A stretch of 38,806 bases of DNA from Actinomycetota bacterium (GTDB taxonomy: Bacteria; Actinomycetota; Actinomycetes; Streptosporangiales; Streptosporangiaceae), in NCBI GenBank assembly GCA_003164955.1, contig PLRW01000242.1:1947-40752 (forward strand), read 5' to 3'. Positions 1-8,572 of the stretch are shown piece after piece (the stretch's first letter is position 1; each line of letters starts with the position of its first letter). The notes under the pieces were generated by a model. That model was not told the origin of the DNA. It did no database searches and worked only from the letters and a program-made list of their open reading frames with translations. A program made the translations under genes and the position numbers.

Positions 1-1
1 C

Positions 2-820
2 AGGCCGGTCGTACGCGGGCGCAGCCAGCAGGGCCGGTCGCAAGGCGATGCCTACTGGATCGCGGTCGACGACGGCACCGGCTCCACCGTGCGCGCGTGG
101 CGGGTCGGCGCCTCCATCTACCGGCAGGTCAACGAGGGCGACGTCATCCGGGTGCGGGTCACCCGGATCTTCCGCCATGTCTCCGGCCTTCAGCTGATCA
201 GCCACCGCCCGCAGGTGGACGTGGAGGCATCGCTGCCGGCCTGGCAGCGCAAGGAGGACGGAGCGGCCCGCCGCCGGGCCGTGCTGGCCGGAGCCCCGGC
301 CTTGCCTGACGGGCTCACCCCAGGGCTGAGCCTGGCCACGCTGGTCACCGCGGAGGACGCTGCCGGGCTGCTGGGCGTGCCGGTGAGCGCCGCGCAGGCG
401 CTGAATCCGCTCGAACAGATCCCGGGCGCGGCCGGTAACCCCCTGACCCGGAATGCGGTGCTCGTAGCGTGCCGGTGGGCGGGGGCAGCGGGTGGCAGGG
501 GCTCGGTCGACGTGTTCGCCGGGTCCGGCCTCGGTGCGAGGACCCTGCTCGGGCAGCTCGTCGCCATGGCGCACAAGACGGGGCGGCCCGAGCACGGCGG
601 CCGTCTCGGGCAGGGCGCCATGCTGGCCGGGAACGTGCTCGTCATCATCCGGCACGGCGTGAGCGCCGCCGTGCTCCTCAATGACCCGGTCCTCGATCAC
701 ACGGTCCCGCCGGCGGCCAGTCCCGTCCTGGGGCGCTTCGCTCCTATCCTGGCGAGCCGTCTGGCGGCCGGCGCCGGGCAGGCGGACCATGCGGCCGCCC
801 CCGGCCCCGCCATTAGGTAG
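2..820 (+). CDS. Hypothetical protein, 5' end cut by the window edge
   Basis: The reading frame is open from the first bases of the window, so the true start lies to the left; a GTG at 89 is probably internal because the upstream codons (around residues GDAYWIAVDDG) continue the same protein-like composition. About 272 residues are visible. The first part has alternating hydrophobic and charged residues typical of small beta-barrel or OB-like folds (IRVRVTRIFRHV); the second half is Ala/Gly/Val-rich with no clear membrane segment. I do not recognise the family, and no catalytic motif is visible. The following 144 bases before the next gene show nothing notable. Confidence 0.6.
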   Translation, partial: RPVVRGRSQQGRSQGDAYWIAVDDGTGSTVRAWRVGASIYRQVNEGDVIRVRVTRIFRHVSGLQLISHRPQVDVEASLPAWQRKEDGAARRRAVLAGAPALPDGLTPGLSLATLVTAEDAAGLLGVPVSAAQALNPLEQIPGAAGNPLTRNAVLVACRWAGAAGGRGSVDVFAGSGLGARTLLGQLVAMAHKTGRPEHGGRLGQGAMLAGNVLVIIRHGVSAAVLLNDPVLDHTVPPAASPVLGRFAPILASRLAAGAGQADHAAAPGPAIR

Positions 821-964
821 CCGCCACGAGCTCAGCGATGCGGTAAGCGCCCGGTGCCCGCGGGAATGCTGACGGCGACGTCGACGCGCCACCGGCGCTG
901 AGCCCGCGTTTCCTGCCGGGGTCGGCGGTCAGGATGAGCGTAAGCGGGGGTCCGGCAGTCCGGG

Positions 965-1165
965 TCACCGCACGATCAGCCACAAGGCGATGAGCGTCCC
1001 TATGACCCACACGGAGCTCCAGCGTCCATGCAGGAAGAAGGCGCCGCGGAGCCGCGGGACAGCCGCCACGGCGGTACGCCAGTCACGCCACGCCCGATGC
1101 GCCAGCTTCCATCTCCAGCCAGCGAACCCGCCCACGATGGCACCGATTAAGAGGATTCCCCCCAC
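965..1165 (-). CDS. Small membrane protein, 66 aa
   Basis: A short minus-strand frame with two hydrophobic stretches (GGILLIGAIVGGFAGW near the N terminus and VWVIGTLIALWLIV at the C terminus) separated by a Trp/Arg-rich loop of about 30 residues, consistent with a two-pass membrane protein. I chose the GTG at 1165 because AGGGAA lies about 9 nt upstream; the frame stays open to 1303, but the extra residues there are Arg/Ser-rich and look noncoding. No family is recognised. It could be spurious, but the hydrophobic pattern argues for a real gene. Confidence 0.42.
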   Translation of the reverse strand: MGGILLIGAIVGGFAGWRWKLAHRAWRDWRTAVAAVPRLRGAFFLHGRWSSVWVIGTLIALWLIVR

Positions 1166-1679
1166 CAGGCGAGTTTCCCTGAAGCGTGACTCCGCCGCAA
1201 GAGCGGCTTTCAGGCTGTTTGCGCGGCCTGACCGCAGTGGGTTCGTCGCCGAACTCGATCGGCCCAGTTGGGGCGCTGATCGCCCCCGGCCAGCGGGTCC
1301 CACAGGCCACCGCCGAAGTCAGCGACCGGCCGGGGCGGTACAGAAACCCCGTCGTTAATATGCAGCAGCTAGCCCCTGCATAAAATCAGCCCGGCGATCC
1401 ATCGGCCATTACGGAGTCGGGATCCCCGTTGCCGCCGGAATGACGTGGGTACCTCTGACATTTGTCAGCACACAGGATAATTTCGTGCTTCCGTTCGGCG
1501 GGATACGGTGCGGCCCGGCGGCAGGTGCGCTGCGAGGAGCTCCTCATCCTTTAAGGCGTGGTGACGCTGGCGAGGGTGTAAGCGCCGCCCTGGACTCTGA
1601 TCTTCCCCGGTAAAGACCCGGACCTGTCAGCCGGCAAGACCCGGCATCTATCAGAAGGACAGGGAAAAGCGGGGCCGAG
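1166..1679. other. Intergenic stretch of about 514 bp without a convincing gene
   Basis: No reading frame here looks protein-like in composition. It contains a perfect 14-nt palindrome at 1455-1468, a GATAAT hexamer at 1476-1481, a 12-nt palindrome at 1534-1545 (GAGGAGCTCCTC), and between about 1604 and 1672 several short arms that can pair (CCTGTC with GACAGG, GCCGG with CCGGC) plus a repeated AAGACCCGG. The last part lies just downstream of the stop of the small minus-strand gene at 1680 and may fold as its terminator. Confidence 0.5.
1455..1468. promoter_or_regulatory. Perfect inverted repeat, candidate operator
   Basis: CTGACA-TT-TGTCAG is a perfect 6-bp inverted repeat with a 2-nt centre. 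A GATAAT hexamer follows at 1476-1481. The form suits a homodimeric helix-turn-helix regulator (TetR or LuxR type), but no regulator gene is adjacent. The nearest genes are the small membrane protein on minus (about 290 bp away) and the 56-aa membrane protein. Confidence 0.35.
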
Positions 1680-1850
1680 TTAAGACCCCCGAGGACGATC
1701 CCCCGGCGGGTCGGCAAACTCGTCATACATGCCCTCGGCGGTACGGTCCGTCTTCCGGGTAAGAAAGCGTTTCTGGACGCCGACCCACGAAAGGAAGCCA
1801 TAGATCCCGGCAGCGAACAGGACCGGCATCACGATGTAGATCCACCACAT
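1680..1850 (-). CDS. Small single-pass membrane protein, 56 aa
   Basis: Begins MWWIYIVMPVLFAAGIYGFLSW, one strong N-terminal transmembrane helix, followed by a charged cytoplasmic tail (KRFLTRKTDRTAEGMYDEF). This arrangement is common in small actinobacterial membrane proteins of unknown role. The start is the ATG at 1850; a GTG pair 12 to 15 nt upstream in the same frame is an alternative. No family assigned. It is divergent from the PEBP gene, with 169 bp between the two starts. Confidence 0.55.
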   Translation of the reverse strand: MWWIYIVMPVLFAAGIYGFLSWVGVQKRFLTRKTDRTAEGMYDEFADPPGDRPRGS

Positions 1851-2019
1851 GCTGATCACCACTTCTCGTGTGACATCTTTCACCTGCCCGTGGGGGCAGA
1901 GGCCTAACATCGTGGCGCGGCCCTGACGTTTGCCGCGCGGCCTTGAGGGCGTTTACTAGCGCCGACCGGCCGGCGCGCGCGACGATGTGACCCTGATCGA
2001 AAGACACAGGAAGGTTCAA

Positions 2020-2556
2020 ATGATGGACTTGTCCGCTCCCTTCGCGGGGCTCCCTGATGCTCCTGTTTTCACCGTCACCAGCTCCGACCTCACCCACGGA
2101 GAGACGCTTCCCACGCCGCAGGTGAGCGGCATCTTCGGCGCGGGTGGTGAGGACCTTTCCCCGCATCTGGCCTGGAGCGGCTTTCCAGCGGAGACGAAGA
2201 GCTTCGTGATCACCTGCTACGACCCGGACGCCCCGACGCTCAGCGGATTCTGGCACTGGGCGGTGTTCAACATCCCCGCTTCGGTGACCGACCTCCCGGC
2301 CGGATCCGGCGGCGCGGATGGCGGCGGCATGCCGAGCGGGGCAGTAACCCTCCGCAACGACGCCGGCCTCGCGCAGTACCTGGGCGCGGCACCTCCGCCG
2401 GGTCACGGGCCGCACCGGTACACGTTCATCGTGCATGCGCTCGACGTGGAACGACTGGATATCGACCCGGGCGCCACCCCGGCGTTCCTCATGTTCAACC
2501 TGCTGGGCCATACGCTCGCGCGCGGTTCGATCACCGCCATATACGAGCAGAAGTAG
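2020..2556 (+). CDS. YbhB/YbcL-family (PEBP, Raf kinase inhibitor-like) protein
   Basis: 178 residues with the hallmark ligand-binding region of bacterial phosphatidylethanolamine-binding proteins: a DPDAP segment followed by [10 protein letters not shown], and later [13 protein letters not shown]. The length matches the family (about 160-190). The ATG at 2020 is preceded by AGGAAGG at 2008-2014; the second ATG at 2023 is equally possible. No signal peptide is seen, so it is probably cytoplasmic. The family binds small anionic or phospholipid ligands, and the bacterial role is not well defined. It converges on the iron permease gene. Confidence 0.88.
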   Translation: MMDLSAPFAGLPDAPVFTVTSSDLTHGETLPTPQVSGIFGAGGEDLSPHLAWSGFPAETKSFVITCYDPDAPTLSGFWHWAVFNIPASVTDLPAGSGGADGGGMPSGAVTLRNDAGLAQYLGAAPPPGHGPHRYTFIVHALDVERLDIDPGATPAFLMFNLLGHTLARGSITAIYEQK

Positions 2557-2593
2557 CGCGCCATAACGCCGCCGCCGCGACCGCGCGGGAATG

Positions 2594-2668
2594 ACACCGC
2601 TGGTGACAGCGGTGTACCAGATTCTCCTGACGCTGGCCATCCTGCCCGTGCGGCCGGCGGCCAGCGTT
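2594..2668 (+). terminator. Two stem-loops between convergent genes
   Basis: ACACCGCT (2594-2601) pairs perfectly with AGCGGTGT (2608-2615) around a 6-nt loop. A second stem, ACGCTGGCC (2630-2638) with GGCCAGCGT (2659-2667), is followed by TTTCC. They sit between the PEBP stop (2556) and the stop of the convergent efeU (2752), as expected for a bidirectional termination region. Confidence 0.5.
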
Positions 2669-2751
2669 TCCGCGCCCGGCTATTGCCAGGCGGGCGGGCT
2701 CTTGCCGGGCGGGTTCAGAACCGTAGTCCGTCCGCGAGCGTCGCGCGCCGG

Positions 2752-3594
2752 TCAGTGCGTGGCGGCCTGCGAACGATCCGCCCGGGCTTCCAGCCTGGCT
2801 CGCACGCCCAGGAACGTCACGATCACGATGACCAGATAACCGACGTAGATCAGAAGCTGCAACGGCGTTGGGGCATCGCTGTAGCCGAAGAAACTGTGCA
2901 GCACATCTCCGATGGAACTGCCCTCCGACAGCACGCGCCCGGAGTGCCACATCGGTGTGCTGAGCACCGGCAGCCAGCCGAGCTGCTGAAGGTTTTCGAC
3001 GGTGTCGGCCAGCAGCCCCGCGGCGAAGATCATCAGCAGCAGGCCGATGACCGTGAAAAACCTGGCCAGATTGAGCCGGTGGCCCAGTCGGTAGATCACG
3101 AACGCGACAGCCAGCGCGCCGGCCAGCCCGATCGCCGCTCCGCTGAGTGCGCCGGCCGTGGAGGTGGAAAAGATGATCGCCAGGGTGAAGACGACGGTTT
3201 CCAGCCCTTCACGGCCGACCGCCTGAAAGGCCAGCAAACCCAGTCCCCACCGGGCCCGGCCGTCCAGCGCCGCGTCGGCCCGGGCCCGCAGCTCCTTGGA
3301 CAGGGACCGGGCGTGCTTGCGCATCCAGAACGTCATGTAGGTCAGCACGGTTGCGGCCACCAGGAAGGTGGCGGTCTCGAAGATCGTCTGCACGCGCGAT
3401 CCGTCGTAGCTGCGGATGGTCAGATAGGCCGCCGCCCCGCCCGCGGTGGCGAGGATCAGCGCTGCACCGACCCCGAGGAACACGTCACGGAAGTGCTCGC
3501 GATGCCCAATACGGTTGAGGTAGGCCAGCAAGATTGCCACGATCATGCTCGCCTCGATGCCCTCACGCAGGAAGATGACGAGCGTGGCCAGCAT
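2752..3594 (-). CDS. efeU: FTR1-family high-affinity iron permease (EfeU-like)
   Basis: About 280 residues with multiple transmembrane helices and the two REXXE iron-binding motifs that define FTR1/EfeU: REGIE at 10-14 and REGLE at 128-132. The start is the ATG at 3594 with GGAG 7 nt upstream; longer versions add a soluble, basic N terminus unlike the family. The family moves ferric iron across the cytoplasmic membrane, normally with EfeO and the heme peroxidase EfeB. Neither partner gene is nearby, so this looks like a solitary permease. An IdeR/DtxR-like box lies 38-56 bp upstream of the start, consistent with iron repression. Confidence 0.9.
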   Translation of the reverse strand: MLATLVIFLREGIEASMIVAILLAYLNRIGHREHFRDVFLGVGAALILATAGGAAAYLTIRSYDGSRVQTIFETATFLVAATVLTYMTFWMRKHARSLSKELRARADAALDGRARWGLGLLAFQAVGREGLETVVFTLAIIFSTSTAGALSGAAIGLAGALAVAFVIYRLGHRLNLARFFTVIGLLLMIFAAGLLADTVENLQQLGWLPVLSTPMWHSGRVLSEGSSIGDVLHSFFGYSDAPTPLQLLIYVGYLVIVIVTFLGVRARLEARADRSQAATH

Positions 3595-3631
3595 CGATGG
3601 GCTCCAGACGGTATGTCGGCGGACAAAGGAG

Positions 3632-3650
3632 TTAGGCAAGGTAAACCTTA
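3632..3650 (-). promoter_or_regulatory. IdeR/DtxR-like iron box upstream of efeU
   Basis: The 19-mer reads TAAGGTTTACCTTGCCTAA on the minus strand and matches about 16 of 19 positions of the known DtxR/IdeR consensus TWAGGTWAGSCTWACCTWA. It lies immediately upstream of efeU, where a bound repressor would block the promoter. A weaker half-site (AGGCTAAC) is at 3750-3757, in front of the divergent small membrane gene. Confidence 0.75.
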
Positions 3651-3789
3651 CTTGGCTCTTCGTTCCGCGCAAGGGGGGCCGCTGGATGTCGCCCGCCCGG
3701 TTCCCCCGAATCCGTCCGGAGAGCCGGATAACGCCGCGATGTAGGGTTCAGGCTAACGAGGATCCCAGCCGATAGTCATGGAGGACACC

Positions 3790-4017
3790 ATGGCGGCCAG
3801 ACGCCAATGGAGCGACTTCAGCCCGCGCAGCCGCAGACTGATCATGGCCGCGGCGACCGTCGAGGCCGGTCTCAAGGCGGCGGCGCTGATCGACATCAAG
3901 CGCCGGCCCGCAAGCCAGATCCGGGGGCCGAAATGGCTGTGGGCCGTGGTGGTGATACTGGTCAATTCCGCCGGGGGCGCGCCGCTCTCGTACTTCCTTT
4001 TCGGCCGGCGGCGCTAG
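3790..4017 (+). CDS. PLDc_N-like small membrane protein
   Basis: 75 residues. The segment IRGPKWLWAVVVILVNSAG, followed by PLSYFLFGRR, resembles the phospholipase D nuclease N-terminal (PLDc_N) domain found as a stand-alone membrane protein in actinobacteria. The start ATG at 3790 has a GGAGG at 3780-3784; an in-frame ATG at 3778 overlaps that ribosome site and is less likely. There is one clear transmembrane segment near the C terminus. Function unknown. It is divergent from efeU, with a possible weak iron half-site between them. Confidence 0.7.
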   Translation: MAARRQWSDFSPRSRRLIMAAATVEAGLKAAALIDIKRRPASQIRGPKWLWAVVVILVNSAGGAPLSYFLFGRRR

Positions 4018-4116
4018 GGACGGCGCACGCGGGCGGCTGAACGGCTCAGAGCGCGGGGCTCACCCGGCGCGACCCGCCCGCCCGCGCGCAGTAGGGTCGT
4101 GGCGGGAGGAAGACTG

Positions 4117-5097
4117 ATGCGCGTGTGCGTGCTCGGCGCCGGGGCCATCGGCGGTTTGATCGGGACCCGGCTGGCCGCCGCGGGCGTGGAAACGTCGGCT
4201 CTGGCCCGCGGGGCCACGCTGGCGGCCCTGCGCGCTCACGGCTGGCGGGCGGAGTCCGGGGACCGCCTGATCACCGCCACGGTCCGGGCCTCCGCCGACC
4301 CCGCCGAGCTCGGGGAGCAGGATCTGGTGATCCTGGCGGTCAAGGCGCACTCCATGCCGTCCGTGGCTTCGGTGATCGGGCCACTGCTGGGGCCGCAGAC
4401 GATGCTGCTCACCGCGATGAACGGTGTCCCGTGGTGGTTCTTCGACGGTTTCGGCGGTCCGTGCCAGGGGCGCCACCTGGACAGCGTGGACCCCGGCGGG
4501 GTGATCGCGGCCGCGATCCCGGTCCGCCACGTCATCGGCGGGGTCGTGCACGTCAATTGCAGCGTTCCCGAGCCCGGCGTGATCCGGCATCACCACGGCA
4601 CCGGGCTGATCGTCGGCGAGCCGGACCACAGCGACTCGGCGCGCGTTCGCGCCCTGGCCGGCGTCCTGGAAGCCGGCGGATTCGAGGTCAGCGTGTCGGC
4701 CAGGATTCACGCCGATGTCTGGTACAAGCTCTGGGGCAACATGACCGTCAACCCGGTATCGGTACTGACGGGGGCCACGGCCGACCTGATCGTCGGCGAC
4801 GACCTCGTTCGCGCCTTCTGCGAGGCGGCGATGCGGGAGGCCCAGGAGATCGGCGCGCGTATCGGGTGCCCCATCGCAGAAAGTCCCGGGGACCGGAACA
4901 AGCTCACCAGGAAACTCGGTGCCGCCCGGACCTCGATGCTCCAGGACGCCGTCGCCGGCCGGCCACTGGAACTGGACGCGCTCGTCGGCGCCGTGCGCGA
5001 GATCGGCGCCGCCGTGGGCGTGCCGTCCCCGGCTACGGACGCGCTGCACGGACTGACCCGGTTGTACGCGCGGGTCGCGGGGCTGACGCCCAGCTGA
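4117..5097 (+). CDS. panE: 2-dehydropantoate 2-reductase (ketopantoate reductase) family protein
   Basis: 326 residues. An N-terminal Rossmann motif, GAGAIGG (7-13), binds NADP. The family signatures LAVKAH (K76), MNGVPWWF (101-108) and WYKLWGN (K204 catalytic Lys, N208) are all present, then a C-terminal helical domain with SMLQDA and an ELDALVG segment. The start has GGGAGGA just upstream. The classic reaction reduces 2-dehydropantoate to pantoate in coenzyme A synthesis. The PWWFF variant is common among paralogues whose substrate is not proven, so the exact substrate is inferred. It stands alone on plus. Confidence 0.85.
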   Translation: MRVCVLGAGAIGGLIGTRLAAAGVETSALARGATLAALRAHGWRAESGDRLITATVRASADPAELGEQDLVILAVKAHSMPSVASVIGPLLGPQTMLLTAMNGVPWWFFDGFGGPCQGRHLDSVDPGGVIAAAIPVRHVIGGVVHVNCSVPEPGVIRHHHGTGLIVGEPDHSDSARVRALAGVLEAGGFEVSVSARIHADVWYKLWGNMTVNPVSVLTGATADLIVGDDLVRAFCEAAMREAQEIGARIGCPIAESPGDRNKLTRKLGAARTSMLQDAVAGRPLELDALVGAVREIGAAVGVPSPATDALHGLTRLYARVAGLTPS

Positions 5098-5315
5098 CAC
5101 AGATATATGCCGCGCCCGGTGCCGGCCGGTCATCGGTTGTGCCCGGAAGAGCCAATTAAGCCCACCCCGACGCCCTCTCCGGTCATCTCGCTCGCGCCCG
5201 GCGCGACGGCCGGCCTCGCGGGGGTGCGCGGCCCGGCCGAGATGTCATCTACAGTTCGCGCGCCCGTAAGGGCGTAGTGACCGGTTGTGGCATGCACGTG
5301 TTTCACGTTGTGAGC

Positions 5316-6449
5316 ATGCGGATCGCGATCATCACAGAGTCGTTCGCACCCGACCTTAACGGCGTGGCCAACTGTGTCCTGCACATGGCCGAACACCTTG
5401 TCCGGCGTGGCCATCAGCCCCTCATCGTCGCTCCCGAGCCCGGTGGGAGCCAGCCGGCCGGCCCGTTCCCCTACCCGGTGGAGCGGGTGCCGTCCATGTC
5501 GCTGCCCGGTTACCCCGGCTTTCGTCTCGGTCTGCCGAGCCGGGCGGTCCGGAGCGCCCTGGCCCGCCACGGCACGGACCTGGTGCACCTGGCGAGCCCC
5601 GTCTTCCTGGGTGCGACCGGAAGCGCGGTCGCCCGTCATCTCGGCCTGCCGGCGATCGCCGTCTACCAGACCGACATTCCCGCCTACGCCCGCGCGTACG
5701 GCTGGCACGGCGCGGGCGAGGCGGCCGCCTGGCGCTGGCTCCGCCGCATCCATAACGCGGCCGAACGCACCCTGGTCCCGTCCACCGCGGTCATGACCCA
5801 GCTCCGGGCACACGGGTTCGAGCGGACGTGGCTGTGGGGGCGCGGGGTCGACCTGGCTCGTTTCAGCCCCGGCCGGCGGTGCGCCGTGCTGCGGCGCCAA
5901 CTGGCCACCGGGGGTGAGGTCCTCGCTGGCTACGTGGGCCGCCTGGCCACCGAGAAGCGGGTCGACCTGCTGGCCCCCGTGGCCGAACTGCCCGGCGTAC
6001 GCCTGGTCGTGGTGGGCGGAGGACCGGCTGCGGCCGCGCTGCGTGAACGGATGCCGTCGGCCGTCTTCCTCGGCGAGCAGCGCGGCGAGCAGCTCGCGCG
6101 GACCTACGCCAGCCTGGACGTGTTCGTGCACAGCGGACCGCACGAGACGTTCGGCCAGACGCTGCAGGAGGCGGCGGCGTCGGGCGTACCGGTCGTGGCG
6201 CCGGCCGCGGGCGGTCCGCTGGACCTCGTCGATCACGGGGTCACCGGATTCCTCGTCCCGCCGGGCAGCGCCCCGGCCCTGGCGGAGGCGGTGGCCAGGC
6301 TGGCCGCCGATCCCCGGCTGCGTGCGGAACAGGGCCGGGCGGCCCGGCAGAAGGTGCTGACCCGGGACTGGCCCGCGATCGGTGACGCGCTGATCGGCCA
6401 CTACGAGGCCGTCCTGCGGCCCGCCCACGCGCGGCGGGTGGCGGCGTGA
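5316..6449 (+). CDS. mgtA: GT4-family glycosyltransferase, MgtA-like (GDP-mannose-dependent alpha-mannosyltransferase)
   Basis: 377 residues with a GT-B fold. The N terminus MRIAIITESFAPDLNGVANC, the VYQTDIPAYA segment (117-125), the nucleotide-sugar region YVGRLATEK (R209, K214) and the EX7E motif (E277-E285 in HETFGQTLQE) closely follow mycobacterial MgtA/PimB'-type enzymes. Those transfer mannose to glycolipids at the inner membrane face. The ATG at 5316 is preferred because conserved sequence begins there; a clear ribosome site is missing. The SGNH hydrolase begins 7 nt after this gene, so the two are likely co-transcribed. The mannose donor is inferred from similarity. Confidence 0.8.
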   Translation: MRIAIITESFAPDLNGVANCVLHMAEHLVRRGHQPLIVAPEPGGSQPAGPFPYPVERVPSMSLPGYPGFRLGLPSRAVRSALARHGTDLVHLASPVFLGATGSAVARHLGLPAIAVYQTDIPAYARAYGWHGAGEAAAWRWLRRIHNAAERTLVPSTAVMTQLRAHGFERTWLWGRGVDLARFSPGRRCAVLRRQLATGGEVLAGYVGRLATEKRVDLLAPVAELPGVRLVVVGGGPAAAALRERMPSAVFLGEQRGEQLARTYASLDVFVHSGPHETFGQTLQEAAASGVPVVAPAAGGPLDLVDHGVTGFLVPPGSAPALAEAVARLAADPRLRAEQGRAARQKVLTRDWPAIGDALIGHYEAVLRPAHARRVAA

Positions 6450-6456
6450 GGCCCGC

Positions 6457-7266
6457 ATGACCACGTTCGCGGCCCTCGGCGACTCGATCACGCTCGGCAT
6501 CGGTGATCCGGCACCGGGACGGCCCTGGCGCGGCTGGGCGGCCCTGCTCGCCGAGGGGCTGCCCGAGGCGCGGCTGCACAATCTGGCGACGGCCGGGGCC
6601 CAGGCGGCGGACGTGGAGCGTGACCAGCTTCCGCGCGCCCTGGAACTGCGGCCCGACGTAGCCAGCGTGATCGTCGGGATCAACGACACGCTGCGGGCCA
6701 GCTTCGACCCGCAGCGGTTCGCGCGGGCGGGCGGGCACACGGTCGGGGCGCTGCGCTCCGCCGGTGCGGAGGTACTCACGATCCGCCTGCCGGATCCGGG
6801 CCTCATGCTCGGCCTGCCCCATGCGCTGTCGCGTCCGCTCGCACGCCGCATTCATGCCGTGAACGCGGTGATGGACGATCTGGCCGAGCGTTTCGGGACG
6901 CTGGTTTTCGACGCGGCCCGCGACCCCGAGACCTATGACCCCCGGATGTGGAGCGTGGACCGGCTGCACCCCAGTGAGCGCGGCCACCGTCTGATCGCGG
7001 GCCGTTTCCACGACCGCCTGGCCACGGCGGGACTGCCCCTCGGGGCCCGCCCGGAAGCCGAGCCATCCAGCCCGCCTCCGACCCGTCTCGCTCAGGCCGG
7101 GTGGATGGCGACCAAGGGCACCGCCTGGGTGATCCGCCGGTCCACCGACCTCGTGCCGTACCTGGTTTTCATGGGGATCAGGGAACTATGGGCAGGCGGC
7201 GGCCCGGAACCGGCCGCGCGCCGGGCGGACGACGGGAGCGCCGGGCGGACGACGGTCCCGAGCTAG
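6457..7266 (+). CDS. SGNH/GDSL-family hydrolase
   Basis: 269 residues. Block I GDS (8-10, nucleophile S10), block III GIND (74-77) and block V DRLH (D168, H171) give the complete SGNH catalytic set. Residues beyond about 195 form an extra tail with a hydrophobic stretch (YLVFMGIREL) and an Arg/Gly-rich end. No signal peptide is seen. The family cleaves acyl or carbohydrate esters. Because it follows the MgtA-like gene directly, it may act on acyl groups of the same lipid or glycolipid; this is inference. Confidence 0.85.
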   Translation: MTTFAALGDSITLGIGDPAPGRPWRGWAALLAEGLPEARLHNLATAGAQAADVERDQLPRALELRPDVASVIVGINDTLRASFDPQRFARAGGHTVGALRSAGAEVLTIRLPDPGLMLGLPHALSRPLARRIHAVNAVMDDLAERFGTLVFDAARDPETYDPRMWSVDRLHPSERGHRLIAGRFHDRLATAGLPLGARPEAEPSSPPPTRLAQAGWMATKGTAWVIRRSTDLVPYLVFMGIRELWAGGGPEPAARRADDGSAGRTTVPS

Positions 7267-7328
7267 GTGGGCGGCCAGCGGGGGCTGTGTCTTGCGTGGG
7301 CGCGCCCGCCGGGCCGACACTTGACGAC

Positions 7329-7718
7329 ATGAGCAAGCTCGCGCTGCTGGCGTTCGCCGTGCTGCTCCCCACGCTGACGGGGGGTGCCATCCTGGCCGCC
7401 GTGCGCGGCTACCGCCGGCTGAGCGGGCTCCGGCGGAACCGGCCGCAGCCGGCCGAGCCCATCGACCGGATCGAGGCCCGGCTGCGGCGGCTGCGGGCCG
7501 AGCTGGAGACGACCGAGAACCAGCCCGGCGGCACCGCCAAAAGGCATCACATCCTCGCGCTGCGCGGCGCGTACCTCGACACGCTGTGCGGCGCGTGCCA
7601 GCGGTTCGGGGTCAGCCCGCCGGCCGGCGGGGACCAGGCCCGGCAATCGGAGATCTACCGGGCGGAAGCCGCCCTGCGGGAGCACGGGCTGGATGTCCGC
7701 GAAGCGGCAGTGCGCTGA
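7329..7718 (+). CDS. Small membrane-anchored coiled-coil protein
   Basis: 129 residues. An N-terminal transmembrane helix (KLALLAFAVLLPTLTGGAIL) is followed by a basic stretch and a likely coiled coil (IDRIEARLRRLRAELETTE), then a helical region with two Cys residues (LDTLCGACQRFG). I chose the ATG at 7329 because the membrane segment starts there; the upstream frame is antisense-like noise over the end of the SGNH gene. No known family. The next gene starts 11 nt downstream, suggesting an operon. Confidence 0.65.
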   Translation: MSKLALLAFAVLLPTLTGGAILAAVRGYRRLSGLRRNRPQPAEPIDRIEARLRRLRAELETTENQPGGTAKRHHILALRGAYLDTLCGACQRFGVSPPAGGDQARQSEIYRAEAALREHGLDVREAAVR

Positions 7719-7729
7719 ATGCACCGGCC

Positions 7730-8572
7730 ATGCGTGCTGACACCGGATTTCCCCGAGCCGACGTGGAGAACGATTTCCTGCGGGCCCGCCGCCGCCAGGT
7801 GCTGTCCCGGCTCTCCAGCCGGCTCCGCCGCGGCCCGGACGACGTCAGCCTGATCCTGCCGTACGACGAGGTCATCGCGGCACTTGGGTTCCGCGGCGAA
7901 CGTTACGCCGGGTTGCAGACGATCAGCCTGGCTGCGGTCGTCGGCACCGTCGATTCCCGCCGCGACTTCGACCGGCGCTTCCGGCCCACCTCAGCCCGGG
8001 TGCGCGAGCGCTGGGAGCGGCTGGCCCTGGCCCAGCGGCGCGGCGAGCCGATTCCGCCCATCGACGTCTATCAGGTCGGTGACCTGTACTTCGTCAAGGA
8101 CGGTCATCATCGGGTGTCGATCGCCCTCGCCGCCCGCCAGCGCACGATCGACGCCTACGTGACCCAGGTGCTGACCGATGTGCCCGCCCAGGGCATCAGG
8201 GGCCGCCGCGACCTGGTGATGAAGAGCTACCAGCGAATCTTCGCCGAGCGCGTGCCGCTGCCGGAGGCGGCCTACGCCGAGCTCACCTGTGCCGATCCCT
8301 GGTCCTACGCCGAGCTGGGGGAAAACGTGGAGGCCTGGGGTTTCCGGTACATGCAGGCCGAGCGTACGTACCTCAGCCGTGAGCAGATCGCCCGGCAGTG
8401 GTTCGCCGGGGAATTCACCCCCGTGGTGCGCATGCTGCGGGCCGCTGACCTGATCGGCTCCGGCACGGACGCCGAAGCGTACATGCGGGTCGCCAGCCAG
8501 CGTTACCGCCTCATGCGCACCCACGAGTGGAACGACGAGGTCATCGAGCGGCTCCGCCGGGAAGTCAGATAA
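7730..8572 (+). CDS. ParB/sulfiredoxin-like domain protein
   Basis: 280 residues. The central segment IDVYQVGDLYFVKDGHHRVSIA (109-131) contains the DGHHR motif typical of ParB-like nuclease/sulfiredoxin folds, here not part of a chromosome-partition ParB (no obvious DNA-binding half, no parA nearby). Actinobacteria commonly carry such stand-alone proteins annotated as chromosome-partitioning proteins. The ATG at 7730 gives the start. Its end overlaps the convergent sugC stop by 8 nt. Function unknown; the ParB-like fold may use CTP or be a nuclease, which cannot be judged here. Confidence 0.7.
   Translation: MRADTGFPRADVENDFLRARRRQVLSRLSSRLRRGPDDVSLILPYDEVIAALGFRGERYAGLQTISLAAVVGTVDSRRDFDRRFRPTSARVRERWERLALAQRRGEPIPPIDVYQVGDLYFVKDGHHRVSIALAARQRTIDAYVTQVLTDVPAQGIRGRRDLVMKSYQRIFAERVPLPEAAYAELTCADPWSYAELGENVEAWGFRYMQAERTYLSREQIARQWFAGEFTPVVRMLRAADLIGSGTDAEAYMRVASQRYRLMRTHEWNDEVIERLRREVR

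Noticed and set aside
1485..1614. A GTG-started frame of about 43 codons downstream of the 1455 palindrome
   Set aside because: No ribosome site and no hydrophobic or conserved pattern; too weak to call a leader peptide.
5261..5274. Small hairpin CGCCC-GTAA-GGGCG before the MgtA-like gene
   Set aside because: Only 5 bp; such stems are expected by chance in DNA this GC-rich.
5130..6851. A 573-codon minus-strand frame opposite the MgtA-like and SGNH genes
   Set aside because: Mirror frame; the plus strand has complete catalytic motifs for both enzymes.
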